Shown here in pieces: positions 19,801-29,800 of a stretch of DNA of 64,000 bases. Source of the DNA: Chitinophaga rupis (GTDB taxonomy: Bacteria; Bacteroidota; Bacteroidia; Chitinophagales; Chitinophagaceae); the NCBI RefSeq assembly GCF_900109685.1, contig NZ_FOBB01000005.1, forward strand, positions 372,001-436,000. The letters are read 5' to 3'. Position 1 is the stretch's first letter. Each line of letters opens with the position of its first letter. The translations under genes and the position numbers were made by a program. The notes under the pieces are model-generated. The model was not told the origin of the DNA and searched no databases. It saw only the letters and a program-made list of their open reading frames with translations.

Positions 19801-22800
19801 TGCACAACCTGCGCCTGTTTGATGCGCTGAAGAAACGACTGGCCTTACCGGTGGATCAGCTGCTGGCTTTTTATGAAAATATTGACTTCAGCTCAGGGGA
19901 TGCTTTATATCAAAGGCTGTTCCTTAACAAGGCGGTGCTAAACCCGGTGAACGCGAATTTTGAGGTAGCGAAAGTAACCGCCGCACCGGTGCTTGCTAAA
20001 ATAGATGATCAGGCAGTAGATAACCGCTCTGTGATCCTGGCAGGGCTGAACATTACAGAAGCAGATATGTTCAGCATTTTGCAATTGCTGAATATTCCGC
20101 CCGCAGCAACTCCCATCTACGAGCTGTCGCTGGCTAACCTGAGCCACTTATTCCGCTATAGCACTTTGGCCGCCGCATTGAACATCAGCATAAAAGAGCT
20201 TCTGGTTTTCACAAGCCTGCAGGGCGTGGTAAAACCATTTGACAGCCCGGATAGCACGCTGCAGTTCATTCAACAGTTTGAAACGCTGCAGGCCACCGGC
20301 ATCACTATTCCCGAAGCGCAAACCCTGCTGAAATATTATCCCGCATCGCCATTAGCGCCTGCGGATAGCGTGATCACAGACCTCATTAACGGCTATCGTA
20401 CCAGTATACGCATTATTAAAACAGAAGCGCAGCTGGCAGGTACCGCAGCGGCAGATGTGAAGCTGAAAGTAGAGAACCAGATCACACAATCCATCTCCGA
20501 CTGGTTCACCATTGAAGTACCGGTACTGAAGAAGGTATTGTCCGGCTTAAAGCTGAGCGGCGTAAACAAGCTGCTGCTGGATATTCTGAACGATGACCGC
20601 CTTACTGCACCCTTGCCGGCCGACCCTAAAAAGTTCCAGTTTGAAACCAATAAGACCAACTTTGCAGACGTATACAAAACGCTGTACCTCTTGTACAAGA
20701 TCGGTTTCCTGATCAGCAAGCTGCGTTTGAACGTGCGGGAAATGGAATGGCTGCTGGCTAATGCGGCCATCTTTAACCTGATGCCGCTAAGCGATCTGCC
20801 GGTAGCAGACGGCCAAACCACGGGCATCGACAAGCTGTTTAACATCAGCACCATCATAGGTTATAACAAACTATTCGCCCAGCAGGACCAGCTGGACTTT
20901 TTACAGGTGCTTTCCGGCGCTGCCGCAAACCCGCTGGATGTGCCGGCCTGGCTGGATGGCCTGGCATTGCTTACCGGCTGGGATAAGGCCGCCATTACAA
21001 AGCTGAACACCCTGCTGAAATTTGTGAATGCCGATTTCATAAAACCCGCTTACTACCAAACCTTATACAAAGTATTCAGCTGGTTAAGGATCACCGGCGT
21101 AGGGCCTGATAAGCTGGCAGAATGGTCTAAAGCGCAGGACCTGAATAAGGACAATGCACAGGCCATTAAGCTGGCTGTAAAAGCCAAATACAGCAATACA
21201 CAATGGTTAAACATTACCCAGCCTATACAGGATGTGCTGCGGGAACAAAAGCGCGATGCGCTGTGCGCGTACATGCTGGCAAACCTGGCTACCCCCGCCA
21301 ATAACTGGAAAACAAAAGATGATCTGTATGCCTGGTACCTGGTGGATGTGGAGATGAGCTCATGCCAGCTCACATCGCGCATGGTGCAGGCCAATGGCTC
21401 CATACAGCTGTTTGTACAGCGTGGTTTTATGAACCTGGAAGCCAATAACAAGGTGATCATCGACAGTGAAAAAGATCCGCAATGGAACCAGTGGAAGTGG
21501 ATGAAGAATTACCGCATATGGGAAGCTAACCGCAAAGTGTTCCTGTACCCGGAGAACTGGATTGAGCCGGAGCTGCGCGATAACAAAACGCCCTTTTTCC
21601 AGGAGCTGGAAAATGACCTGCAGCAGAATGAGATCACCAATGAATCCGTGGAAACAGCTTTCATGAATTACCTGGAAAAGCTGGAAGCCGTATCGCGTCT
21701 GGATATTTGCGGTATGTACGAGCAGCAGAAAGGCCCGCAAAGTATTATGTATGTAGTAGGCAGAACCAAAGGTATACCACATAACTACTATATGCGCCAG
21801 TTCCTGAATGGCGACCGCTGGACCGCCTGGGAAAAGATTGATGCAGACATCACGGGTGAACATATTATGCCTGTAATGTTCAACAACAAGCTGCACGTGT
21901 TCTGGCCCGTGTTCATGGGCGAGCCCAAACCTAATATCACTATACCGCCCGCCGCAGCAGGTGCGTTACCCAACGCGCAGCCGGACAAATTCTGGAAGAT
22001 CCAGATTGCGTGGACGGTATTCAAAAATGGTAAATGGCAGCCCAAGAAAATATCCAAGGAAATACTGCCCACCATCCACTACCGCCCGGATTACAGCTAT
22101 CACCTGAAAACTACCAACTACGATAATTCCGGTGAGCTGCGTTTTCATTTGTACTACAGTGTATCGCCGGAGTTTGACGGCGCCGGCCAGTCGCCTGTAG
22201 GTAAGCAGCTGCGGCATATTTCCGAATTTGTTTTTAACGGCCTTACGTTTGAGCTGTTCAAAACAGACACCGCCAATACCGACATTTACGGTGAGCTGGG
22301 CCGCCAGGTGCAAACCCTGCCTGCCGGCTTTAAGCAGCCGGATTTTATTTTACCCACGGGTGTGCATCATAAATACAACGATCTGGTGAATGATGCCTAT
22401 GGCAAACAACCCGTAGTAGCAAAAATTGCAGACGGCAACCGCCTGGATGATGGCGTGGTATTTAAAACATCGCGCACGCCCTTCTCACTGGTCATCCGCC
22501 ACCAGGACAGCCAGTTTGATTCCCTGCATCCTTTTGTGTTCAAAGACCGCAAGCGCAGCTTCTTCATCAGGCCCACGGTGTATTATAAGAATGGTTCACA
22601 GTTCACAGTAACCAGGCCCGTAAGCAGCACTGCCGTGCAATACAGGGTAGGGTATGAGTGTTTTGCTTTCTATCATCCCATGGTGGAGCTGTTCATGCAA
22701 AAGCTGGCCGGTTTGGGGGTAGATGGTATCTTAAACCGCGCTACCCAATTGGCAAATACAGGCTTTGATTTTAAAACGGAGTACGGCGCAACTTCGCTCA

Positions 22801-25646
22801 TCAAAGGTCTGTATCCAAAGGAAACCGTTGACTTTAACATGAGCGGCCCTTATGCTATTTATAACTGGGAACTGTTCTTCCATATTCCATATTTCATTGC
22901 CAATAAGCTGAGTCAGAACCAGCGTTTTGATGAAGCATACCGCTGGTACAACTACATCTTCAACCCCGCAGGTACTTATCATACCGATCCGGTTACGCAT
23001 GCAGAAATACCAACTCCACAGCGGTACTGGATCACGCGGCCATTTTATGAAACCACTTCTGCACAATATTACCAACAGCAGATAGAGAACCTGATGCTGC
23101 AGATCTCTAAAACCAATTCTGAGCTGGAAAAGCAGGTAGATGAATGGCGCGATAATCCTTTTAACCCCCACCTGCTGGCGCAATACCGCACTGTAGCTTA
23201 TCAGAAGAACATTGTAATGAAGTTCATTGACAACCTATTGAGCTGGGCCGATAATTTGTTCAGCCAGGATTCAATGGAGTCTGTGAACGAAGCTACGCAG
23301 CTGTATGTAATGGCCGCCGTGCTGTTAGGCCCCCGGCCAAAGATCATTCCATCCAAAGCGCCTTTGTTCGAAGAAACATACGAATCGCTGGAACCTAACC
23401 TGGATGAGTTTTCCAACGCGCTGGTAGAAACAGAGAATTTTGTACCCGTAAATAAAACCGGCGCCGTAGTAGATTCACAGCGGGTGAACCTGCCGGATGT
23501 AGATACTTTGTATTTCTGCATACCGCATAACGATAAGCTGCTGGATTACTGGGATAAGGTAGCAGACCGTTTGTATAAGATCAGGCATTGCCTGAACATA
23601 GAAGGTGTGTTCCGCCAGCTGGCATTGTTCCAGCCGCCTATTGATCCGGCATTGCTGGTAAAGGCCGCAGCCGCAGGTATTGACCTGGGCAGTGTAATGG
23701 AAGATGCCGGTGTGAATGCACCCATCTACCGTTTCAACATCATCTTATCCAAAGCGCAGGAGCTGTGTAATGATGTAAAAGCATTAGGCGGCGCGCTGTT
23801 ATCTGTGCTGGAAAAGAAAGATGCAGAAGGCTTGTCCCTGCTGCGCGCTACACAGGAAATAAAAGTGCTGGAAGCTAACCAGTACATCCGCAAGCAGCAG
23901 ATCAGCGAAGTGAAAGAGCAAATAGAAGGATTGAACCGCAGTAAGATAACCATAGAAGCCCGGCGCGATTATTTTGCCAGCCGTAGTAAAGTATTGCCAC
24001 AGGAGCAATTGAATATTGATAAGCTGAATGAAGCGCAAACCTTTCAGGAAGCCGCACAGGGCGTACAGCTGGCCGCATCGCTCATAGCCCTTATCCCGGA
24101 TATTGACCTGGGCGTATCAGGCTTTGGCGGCAGCCCGCTGGCCAAGTTCAAGTTTGGCGGTTTAAACCTGGCGCAGGCCGCAAAAGCTTCAAGCGATGTG
24201 TTGTCATTCCTGTCGCTTATGAGCCAGCATTCCTCTAACATGGCTGGCATCAAAGCCGGCCATGAACGGCGCTGGGAAGAATGGCAGCATCAGATAGATA
24301 TGGCTAACAAAGAGCTGGACCAGATAGAAAGCCAGATCACCGCAGCTGAGATCCGCCTGAATATTGCCACCCGCGAATTGGATAACCTGGGCCTGCAGAT
24401 CAGCAATGCACATGCAACGGATGAATACATGCGGGGCAAATACACTAATCAGCAATTGTATGATTGGATGATCACGCAGATCTCTGCCACTTATTTCCAG
24501 AGCTATAAAATGGCCTATGAAGTAGCCAAGAAAGCAGAGAAGGCCTACCGCTTTGAATTAGGCCTGCAGGATTCTGATTTCATCAGCTTTGGTTACTGGG
24601 ATAGTTTGAAGAAAGGATTGCTGTCAGGTGAAAAGCTGCACTATGATCTGAAACGTCTGGACATTGCTTACCTGGATCAGAACAAACGTCAGTACGAAAT
24701 AACCAAGCATATTTCACTGGCTAACCTGGCCCCGCAAAAACTGGCAGACCTGAAGAATAAAGGCACCTGCGAAATACCCCTGGCTGAAATGCTCTTTGAC
24801 CTGGATTATCCCGGTCACTATATGCGGCGTATTAAATCCGTAAGCATTTCCATTCCCTGTGTAACAGGGCCGTACACCAGCATTAATGCAACGCTTACAT
24901 TGCTTACCAATAGCTTCCGTACTAAAACAGATCTGCAGCCGGCCAGCCTGGTGCAGGACTTTGCAGCCATACAATCCATCGCAACCAGCGGCGCACAGAA
25001 CGATAGCGGTTTGTTTGAGCTGAACTTCCGCGACGAACGTTTTCTGCCGTTTGAAGGCGCAGGCGCTATCAGCACCTGGCGTTTGGATATGCCAAAAGAA
25101 TGTAACCAGTTTGATTTTAACACCATTGCAGATGTGATCATTCACCTGAAATACCAGTCACGTGAAGGCGGCAGCGCTTTCAAACAAACCGTGATGCAGC
25201 AGGTGGTGACCAAGCTGCCGAAAGAAGGTTATCTGTTGCTGGATGCCAAGCATGAATATGCAAGCGCATGGTATAAGTTCCTGCACCCGGAAAACAATGC
25301 AGATCAGCAGCTGGACATTGCGCTTACCAAAGACCGCTTCCCCTTCTTTACCCGCAGCCTGAATGTGAAGATCAGTAACATTACCTGTTACGGCTATATG
25401 GATAATATGGATGAATACAAGATCCAGGTGAAACCTTTGTTTGGCGATGCAGATGCCGATCTGCTCACCGCCGCCAGGGTAGCAGGGGAGCAGTGGCATA
25501 TTGCGGATAAAGCGCTGCCTGCGCCCGCCGCATTGGCCCCGCTGCAAATTAAGATCAAAAAAACAGCTGCTGCCAGCTACAAATTATTAACGGAAGATGA
25601 GATCAAAGAAATGTTGATCGTGATCAAATACCAGGTGAACAGTTAA
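16854..25646 (+). CDS. Tc-toxin TcA-like pore-forming/translocator subunit with peptidoglycan-binding N-terminus
   Basis: This 2930-aa protein should form the pentameric shell and syringe-like channel that docks TcB-TcC and injects its cargo. Residues ~5-75 form a peptidoglycan-binding-1 domain (GFRGQPVTSLHKQMNKLG, TFGPDTSAKISAIQRKYG). Residues ~85-165 look like a carboxypeptidase-regulatory beta domain. The TcA hallmark CECAHC-SVYSPAAYMVDLL is at residues 682-700. The ABC-toxin N-terminal and neuraminidase-like regions lie around 1430-1900. From about 2290 on there are long heptad-like helices, a hydrophobic stretch (LAASLIALIPDIDLGV) fitting the channel tip, and the C-terminal TcB-binding domain (SISIPCVTGPYTSINATLTLL). 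There is no signal peptide, as in other TcA proteins. It probably shares a transcript with TcB-TcC upstream and the nucleotidyltransferase downstream. Confidence 0.92.
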   Translation: MANPVNLQKGFRGQPVTSLHKQMNKLGLVIHPKEYKSGTFGPDTSAKISAIQRKYGIKPTGKLDDATATAIRNAVAAGDVVQDAVIKGKISDENSKPAVGYKVEVFKVTFTARTSLGVATTAADGAYQVTYKPAGERVDIVIVVTNPAGVPYETPTIFAVSLELEQNVVYGGGKYLGRSEFESWVDILQNKIGKDKAIASLGTGQDPAAFEKDILFLSGASSITTQKLLFLIIAHKIEAVKKVPAKVIFGFLRQKQPGDMPADLLAESKIAGLQAVTDFIYFRILSISPEMQQRTLRAAVDINSFPVSRVIPPNTKLTVDAVIDAQIADFVKQLQDLETAEALNIPFIVGKTPLKTLLDIAKLPAEKQQPLAGLLTKHDAALSLFWDKEEVKRMLTPEEIKSVRTTLEIGSLVKNHPPVLTAIKAQLDADPKMEIADFAKFLLKDWVAIITKVHQPPGSPGFPDNIKDGQMTDAEAINIYATIIDSNFDTAYLTAGIAKKLADEADFNIPNREETAKFLAANPDFDLKKTNIDSYLTDPANKEKLNGLDPAVLRIPLKQLQRVLRLTDNKDTLKTLLHDNIHSAKQIYRMGRTVFMDRYVIKGTEGEDTTGKLTATEAARVFEISEKSYAGSVALFSQLNYAFNVVNPAAVGNFLDAAKDQLKDKLVNFPNLEKLFGSNDFCECAHCRSVYSPAAYMVDLLQFLKERNTTDNKPVRDVLLARRPDIARLKLNCDNTNTPLPYIDVVNEILESAVAGVAGGFQTIGTQEELRANPANVIPAAYDKLANPLTATGIPFELPFHLWEEEGRAYLDHLQISRSALIETFKPVNNPLNEDAWKKQMAAAWFGWPGMSADLVVNDAAITPVVDALSLQKKIWGTATLTDMNNVRAFLDRTGLSYEEMLALLNMRTVNGGQLITIDDGGTCNTQVHTIKTIVKDANDVATLSIINKVLRLVKKLGWAMWEVDKAIQCAKVGAGTLNIAFLHNLRLFDALKKRLALPVDQLLAFYENIDFSSGDALYQRLFLNKAVLNPVNANFEVAKVTAAPVLAKIDDQAVDNRSVILAGLNITEADMFSILQLLNIPPAATPIYELSLANLSHLFRYSTLAAALNISIKELLVFTSLQGVVKPFDSPDSTLQFIQQFETLQATGITIPEAQTLLKYYPASPLAPADSVITDLINGYRTSIRIIKTEAQLAGTAAADVKLKVENQITQSISDWFTIEVPVLKKVLSGLKLSGVNKLLLDILNDDRLTAPLPADPKKFQFETNKTNFADVYKTLYLLYKIGFLISKLRLNVREMEWLLANAAIFNLMPLSDLPVADGQTTGIDKLFNISTIIGYNKLFAQQDQLDFLQVLSGAAANPLDVPAWLDGLALLTGWDKAAITKLNTLLKFVNADFIKPAYYQTLYKVFSWLRITGVGPDKLAEWSKAQDLNKDNAQAIKLAVKAKYSNTQWLNITQPIQDVLREQKRDALCAYMLANLATPANNWKTKDDLYAWYLVDVEMSSCQLTSRMVQANGSIQLFVQRGFMNLEANNKVIIDSEKDPQWNQWKWMKNYRIWEANRKVFLYPENWIEPELRDNKTPFFQELENDLQQNEITNESVETAFMNYLEKLEAVSRLDICGMYEQQKGPQSIMYVVGRTKGIPHNYYMRQFLNGDRWTAWEKIDADITGEHIMPVMFNNKLHVFWPVFMGEPKPNITIPPAAAGALPNAQPDKFWKIQIAWTVFKNGKWQPKKISKEILPTIHYRPDYSYHLKTTNYDNSGELRFHLYYSVSPEFDGAGQSPVGKQLRHISEFVFNGLTFELFKTDTANTDIYGELGRQVQTLPAGFKQPDFILPTGVHHKYNDLVNDAYGKQPVVAKIADGNRLDDGVVFKTSRTPFSLVIRHQDSQFDSLHPFVFKDRKRSFFIRPTVYYKNGSQFTVTRPVSSTAVQYRVGYECFAFYHPMVELFMQKLAGLGVDGILNRATQLANTGFDFKTEYGATSLIKGLYPKETVDFNMSGPYAIYNWELFFHIPYFIANKLSQNQRFDEAYRWYNYIFNPAGTYHTDPVTHAEIPTPQRYWITRPFYETTSAQYYQQQIENLMLQISKTNSELEKQVDEWRDNPFNPHLLAQYRTVAYQKNIVMKFIDNLLSWADNLFSQDSMESVNEATQLYVMAAVLLGPRPKIIPSKAPLFEETYESLEPNLDEFSNALVETENFVPVNKTGAVVDSQRVNLPDVDTLYFCIPHNDKLLDYWDKVADRLYKIRHCLNIEGVFRQLALFQPPIDPALLVKAAAAGIDLGSVMEDAGVNAPIYRFNIILSKAQELCNDVKALGGALLSVLEKKDAEGLSLLRATQEIKVLEANQYIRKQQISEVKEQIEGLNRSKITIEARRDYFASRSKVLPQEQLNIDKLNEAQTFQEAAQGVQLAASLIALIPDIDLGVSGFGGSPLAKFKFGGLNLAQAAKASSDVLSFLSLMSQHSSNMAGIKAGHERRWEEWQHQIDMANKELDQIESQITAAEIRLNIATRELDNLGLQISNAHATDEYMRGKYTNQQLYDWMITQISATYFQSYKMAYEVAKKAEKAYRFELGLQDSDFISFGYWDSLKKGLLSGEKLHYDLKRLDIAYLDQNKRQYEITKHISLANLAPQKLADLKNKGTCEIPLAEMLFDLDYPGHYMRRIKSVSISIPCVTGPYTSINATLTLLTNSFRTKTDLQPASLVQDFAAIQSIATSGAQNDSGLFELNFRDERFLPFEGAGAISTWRLDMPKECNQFDFNTIADVIIHLKYQSREGGSAFKQTVMQQVVTKLPKEGYLLLDAKHEYASAWYKFLHPENNADQQLDIALTKDRFPFFTRSLNVKISNITCYGYMDNMDEYKIQVKPLFGDADADLLTAARVAGEQWHIADKALPAPAALAPLQIKIKKTAAASYKLLTEDEIKEMLIVIKYQVNS

Positions 25647-25649
25647 CGT

Positions 25650-25967
25650 ATGATCGATAGCTTTATAGACACCATTACCAACCGACTGATACAGCGTTAT
25701 GATCCGGATAAGATCTACTTATTCGGATCATACGCCAAAGGCGTGCAAACCAGTAAGAGTGATATAGATATACTGGTGATCAAACATAGCGACCTGCCCA
25801 AACACTTGCGGGGACTGGATATCCGGCGTACGTTCTATTCTTCCGTAACAAGAGTGGACTGTTTGTTCTATACACCGGAAGAGGTTGCAAATGAGCTGCG
25901 CACACCGCATTCATTCATTGCAGTTATTTTAAGATCAGGGAAAATTTTGTACGAGAAAAAGTTGTGA
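25650..25967 (+). CDS. Minimal (MNT-type) nucleotidyltransferase
   Basis: This 105-aa protein has a complete nucleotidyltransferase core: the GSYAKG loop followed by SDIDILV (two metal-binding Asp) and the third carboxylate in RVDCLFY. It resembles the MNT half of HEPN-MNT toxin-antitoxin pairs, where MNT AMPylates and neutralises a HEPN RNase. No HEPN gene is adjacent on either side. Its ATG lies 3 bp after the TcA stop, so it is very likely translated from the Tc transcript. It could be an orphan antitoxin remnant or a modifier linked to the toxin locus; the sequence does not decide. Confidence 0.85.
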   Translation: MIDSFIDTITNRLIQRYDPDKIYLFGSYAKGVQTSKSDIDILVIKHSDLPKHLRGLDIRRTFYSSVTRVDCLFYTPEEVANELRTPHSFIAVILRSGKILYEKKL

Positions 25968-25991
25968 GTAATTATAAATGTAGTATCTTTG
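25962..25991 (+). promoter_or_regulatory. Candidate promoter of the small RNA downstream
   Basis: TATCTTTG (25984-25991) fits the TAnnTTTG -7 box exactly. A TTG at 25962-25964 lies 19 bases upstream, within the usual spacing. The predicted start is about 25998. The upstream part overlaps the last codons of the nucleotidyltransferase gene. Confidence 0.5.
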
Positions 25992-25997
25992 AATTAC

Positions 25998-26192
25998 TAC
26001 AAAAGGACAGCATGGTTGCTGTGATAAACGCCCCGAAGGTCACTTATCTCAACGGGTTCAAACCCCGGAAGTCCTCAGCTTTTGACAAACAAACAAGACA
26101 AGCATTTTTTAATTTTATTGCATTTTTTTTCATTTTATTTTAGTTGTACACATTCGTCCCCGTTCTTCACAAGAGTGCGGGGGCTTTTTTTT
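25998..26192 (+). ncRNA. Candidate structured small RNA of about 195 nt
   Basis: The segment is bounded by a good -7 box (25984-25991) and a strong terminator (26158-26192), and I see no reading frame of note in it. The 5' part can fold: AGGAC (26004-26008) pairs with GTCCT (26071-26075), ACAGCA/TGCTGT forms a hairpin at 26007-26022 that competes for two bases of that outer stem, and CGGG-TTCAAAC-CCCG at 26053-26067 copies a tRNA T-arm. A very U-rich tail (26104-26142) precedes the terminator. I cannot assign it to a known RNA family by eye. Confidence 0.5.
26158..26192 (+). terminator. Terminator closing the small RNA (and any Tc read-through)
   Basis: CCCCG (26158-26162) pairs with CGGGG (26178-26182), enclosing TTCTT/AAGAG around a CAC loop with a two-base bulge. 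Eight T residues follow at 26185-26192. This is a textbook Rho-independent terminator for rightward transcription. Confidence 0.85.
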
Positions 26193-26220
26193 GCGGTCGT
26201 CATGCTATAGAGGATTAACT

Positions 26221-26547
26221 TTACTGTTCTACCGTAACTGCATCATGCGCCTCAGCCTCAATACTCTTAATCGCAGCATTCCTGTCCGCCGGATTGGCGA
26301 ATAATACACTCTTCGCAATTGCTTTCCCATTCGCGGCTTTTATAACGAAGTAGAAATGGTCGTCTGCGGACTTCATTCGCTCAAATTTGTTGTCGTCCCT
26401 CGCTACTGCCTTTAACGCTTCTATGCCTGTATTGCAGGCAGCCTTGGTATGGAATGCTTCGCTGGAAAGGATAGTGTCCCCGGTTTCTGTTTTCAGATCA
26501 AAGAAGAACTGATGATGCTTGCCAGTTCTGATAATAAATTTACACAT
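26221..26547 (-). CDS. DUF1508 (YegP-like) small protein
   Basis: This 108-aa protein has two tandem DUF1508 repeats of roughly 45 residues. The first runs GKHHQFFFDLKTETGDTILSSEAFHTKAAC..GIEALK and the second DDHFYFVIKAANGKAIAKSVLFANPADRNAAIKSI. The family is small and soluble, and its function is not established. The start at 26547 (MCKFII) is preferred because the upstream in-frame extension has no homology-like features and a composition unlike coding sequence here. It is on the opposite strand to the Tc locus and separates the TcA part from the two giant genes. The rightward terminator at 26158-26192 sits just beyond its stop. Confidence 0.8.
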   Translation of the reverse strand: MCKFIIRTGKHHQFFFDLKTETGDTILSSEAFHTKAACNTGIEALKAVARDDNKFERMKSADDHFYFVIKAANGKAIAKSVLFANPADRNAAIKSIEAEAHDAVTVEQ

Positions 26548-26883
26548 GGAATTTGGGTTTGAATGTTGCTGAATATAACATTTTTCCGGGAAACTTCGTG
26601 GATTTAACTGGTTGCCACTAAGGATCGGCCTTTGGTATAACAGATCTCCCGCCTGCTGGTTCCCGTTATGTGTTGGCATCATACCGTATAATGAAGTGAC
26701 AGCTGTGTAGAATGAGGTCTTCAGCAAGTTTATAATGCCGGTAAGCGTATTTCACGATTTTCATTTATTTTTTTCTTTTCCTCAGAAATATTTGTAGTTT
26801 TAAATCAAGTTCGGAATTGCTACCCCAATAGACAGGCTAACACTGAATACCCCAAATTCTCATTCCATTTAATCAAGGACACC
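26548..26883. other. 336-bp intergenic region between divergent genes
   Basis: It separates the leftward DUF1508 gene from the rightward 1862-aa gene, so it should hold promoters for both. The part from about 26750 to 26830 is very AT-rich. I see no exact TAnnTTTG box; aatatttg near 26785 is the closest rightward candidate. No gene or RNA is recognised. Confidence 0.5.
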
Positions 26884-29800
26884 ATGACGGAACCCCAATT
26901 AACGTCGTTGCTGGAAGGCATTACCGGCCATTTGCATGCTGCTACGCCGGAGCAGGAAAAAGCATTACAACAGGCCCGCCGGCGCATAGCCGCATCCCTG
27001 GTGCATAGCGACGATACAGGTAGTGAGCAGCTCTTTGCCAACTCAGATCTTTATGCCCGGGAAAAGATCAGCGCTGCCAATCTTGATAACATTGCAGCTA
27101 TTGCCAAACAGGCATCCCAACAACAAACAGATGATGGTTTACGCGTGTATGTACGCACCGTACCGGTACGCAGCGCCCAGCTGTCAGGCAGTGTGCCCGA
27201 ATGGGCTGCAGGCGCAAAAGCCGTTGATACCATGGGACCTTTCCTTAATAATGAAGGCAGGGAAATATGGATCGATGTGTACCGCGTAGTAAAGCTCATT
27301 ACATTATATATGGGCACACAGCCGGTATTATTGTTCTCCGCATCTGTAGGCCGTGTGGTGCCTATTGGCACTGCTGCCAGCAACTATACCATTGTAGCCG
27401 GCAGCATGTGGATCAATGCACGGCTGCTTTCCTCCACTGCGCCCGTTGACCGCTTTGTGGGGGTAAAGGTAAAAGGCGGTACGCTGAAACTAAGTCTTGC
27501 GCCAACCCTGCAGAATGGTAAGATCACCCTGAACCCCAGCACCAGCATGGACTTTGCCCTGCAGCTAGTACAGGATGCGGATGATGGTGCAGCAGGTACA
27601 TCCGTCTATGGCAGTGATGCGCGTGCAGCTAAATACCAGCTGCCGGATGCCTGGAACTTTACCTGGAACGGCAATACAAAACGTATTTCCACCATGACCA
27701 TCGGCAGCGCGGTGTGTGAGCTGTATGGCAGCTCCCTTAAATTTGATTACCAGCCCGTACCTAACCCGGCCCTCATCTATAACGATACTTTTCATCAAAT
27801 ACTGGTACCCTGGAAAGCCAGTGTAGCAGAGCTTTCCATTACATCCAGCAAAAGCCCCTTTGTTACTTTTTCCGGTACAGCGCCTGTGTTAAATAGTTAC
27901 TGGAGCCTGCCGGCAGCAGTACTGGATGTAAATAACCCGCTGGAAGCAGAAGGCAACGGCGGCCTGTTATTACAATGTGATGCAGGCCTGCGGGCTGTAT
28001 GGACCAACCTACAGGAAGAAGATGTTCGTTTAACCCAGCCTGTTATAGCAGGCGCACCGGGCGCAATTGTGATCATTGACCTGTTATCCGATATCACCGG
28101 GGCTTCCCAGCACCTGGATCTCTGGAAAGATGCACAGCACCCGCGCCGTTCTTCCGTTGACCTCACATTCACCGCTAATTCCCCTTTCTTTTACAGCAGC
28201 AACAGCCCGCAGGCACAGGAGTTTGTGAGCACCGTATGTAACAGTGATTTTAAAACAGACCGGCCGGTAAAGGTGAACGGGGAAGTGTTTGATATCCGTT
28301 CCCGCTCATCGCTGCTGATGCTGGGCGCCAGTGATACCCGCCGTTTAATTTATTTGTATGATGATAACATTATTGCCGATAATACCATTGCCACAGCAAC
28401 CGCAGCGCCGGTTATAAAACCGGTAGCCATTGCGCTGGAAAATGCCGTGTTCACCGTATCCCCGGTGAATGCATGTTTGTTATTCGGTGAGTGTAATGAA
28501 ACCTGGCAGCAGGTAACCCGTGCCAACTTTTTTTTGGCGTTTGTACTGTACCGTTACCTGCCTACCTTACCCGATCCTTACGTAGGCAACCTGCGCACCT
28601 GGGAGCGTTTGTTTGGCCGGGAAGCCGGTACCCGCAGCAACCTGGCAGCCACACCCATCAGCATGCTGCTGTGCGCCGTGAGATACAGTCCCATTGACCA
28701 GGAAACAGATGATGTGAATACCGGTTTCCACTTTGGCGCATTACCTCCGGGTGATATTGTCAACCTGCCTGGTACCCCGGCAGCAGTACCCACACCTGCG
28801 CCCACGCCGGCACAGAACGCCAATATGCTTACCCGCAGCGCCGCGCTTAGCCGTAATGCAAGGTTAACTGTTACGCCGCGGGCATTAAAATCTTTTGGCG
28901 CAGTTAGCACCGCCGTAAAAATTAATGCCGCCTCTTTAGAAAAAGTAAGTGCAGAAAATAATGCCTTCCTGGAAAAGCTAACCCTGCGCCCGGACTTTAC
29001 CGCTACCATACCAGACAAGCAGCAACCTGCACTGGATACTACGCTGGACGGACAAGCCTTACAGGGCCAGATCGCAGAAGCCAACAAGGGATATACCTAC
29101 GGCAACCTGTGGGACAATGCCATTGTAGGCAACCGACTGAATGCAGAACCCTTTGCCCTGCTGGATGTGAGCAGCAATGCCAATCAGTTAGGCATCAGCG
29201 TTAGCGGGCAAATGATCATTGTGAAAACAGGTACCGTGGTGCCGGGCACGCCGGGCATTGCCGGTGCCGCTGTGAATGAAGCCGCGGTAGTAGCCACCAA
29301 TACCGGTTTTCCGTTCATTGTGGAAGGCATGCAGGTAAAAACACCAGGTGTGCTGGTACGTTCCTTTACGCTGCCGCAATTTGCCTGGGAGCCGGTTATT
29401 AACCTTACACCGCCGGACCGGGATAACCCGCTGGACAATACCTCGCCCAAGCTGCCCATGGACCCCGAAGCAGGGTTTATGTACTTCCCGGATGATGGCG
29501 GTCCTACCCGCATCTGGAACAACAACCCCAAACCCGTGGCCCTGGCGCCTATACCGGTAGTAAATTCTTTGCTGGATGAGTTTAAGAACAACCCGCAGAA
29601 TTTCACCGTATCCGCCTTTACGCTGCCATTTGGTTTAAAGGCGATCAATTATGTATCCAAACACTTTATAGAACCGCAAAAGCCGGATATGGCCAATATA
29701 CGGCCCGTATTCCGCAAGCAGGCAGATGGCACCTACAAGTTGCAGGGCGGCATACAGCTGCGCATGACAGCCGGCACCTTTGGTAAAACCGATCCGGAGC

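Noticed and set aside
26004..26076. tRNA gene suggested by the 73-base span, T-arm and acceptor-like ends
   Set aside because: The acceptor pairs at only 5 of 7 positions, the D-arm is missing, and the bases in the anticodon position (gcccc/actta) do not pair. Kept only as part of a candidate small RNA.
26548..26727. 60-residue N-terminal extension of the DUF1508 protein
   Set aside because: It is low-similarity, Asn/Gln/Tyr-rich sequence with no domain. The DUF1508 repeat begins directly after the internal ATG at 26547.
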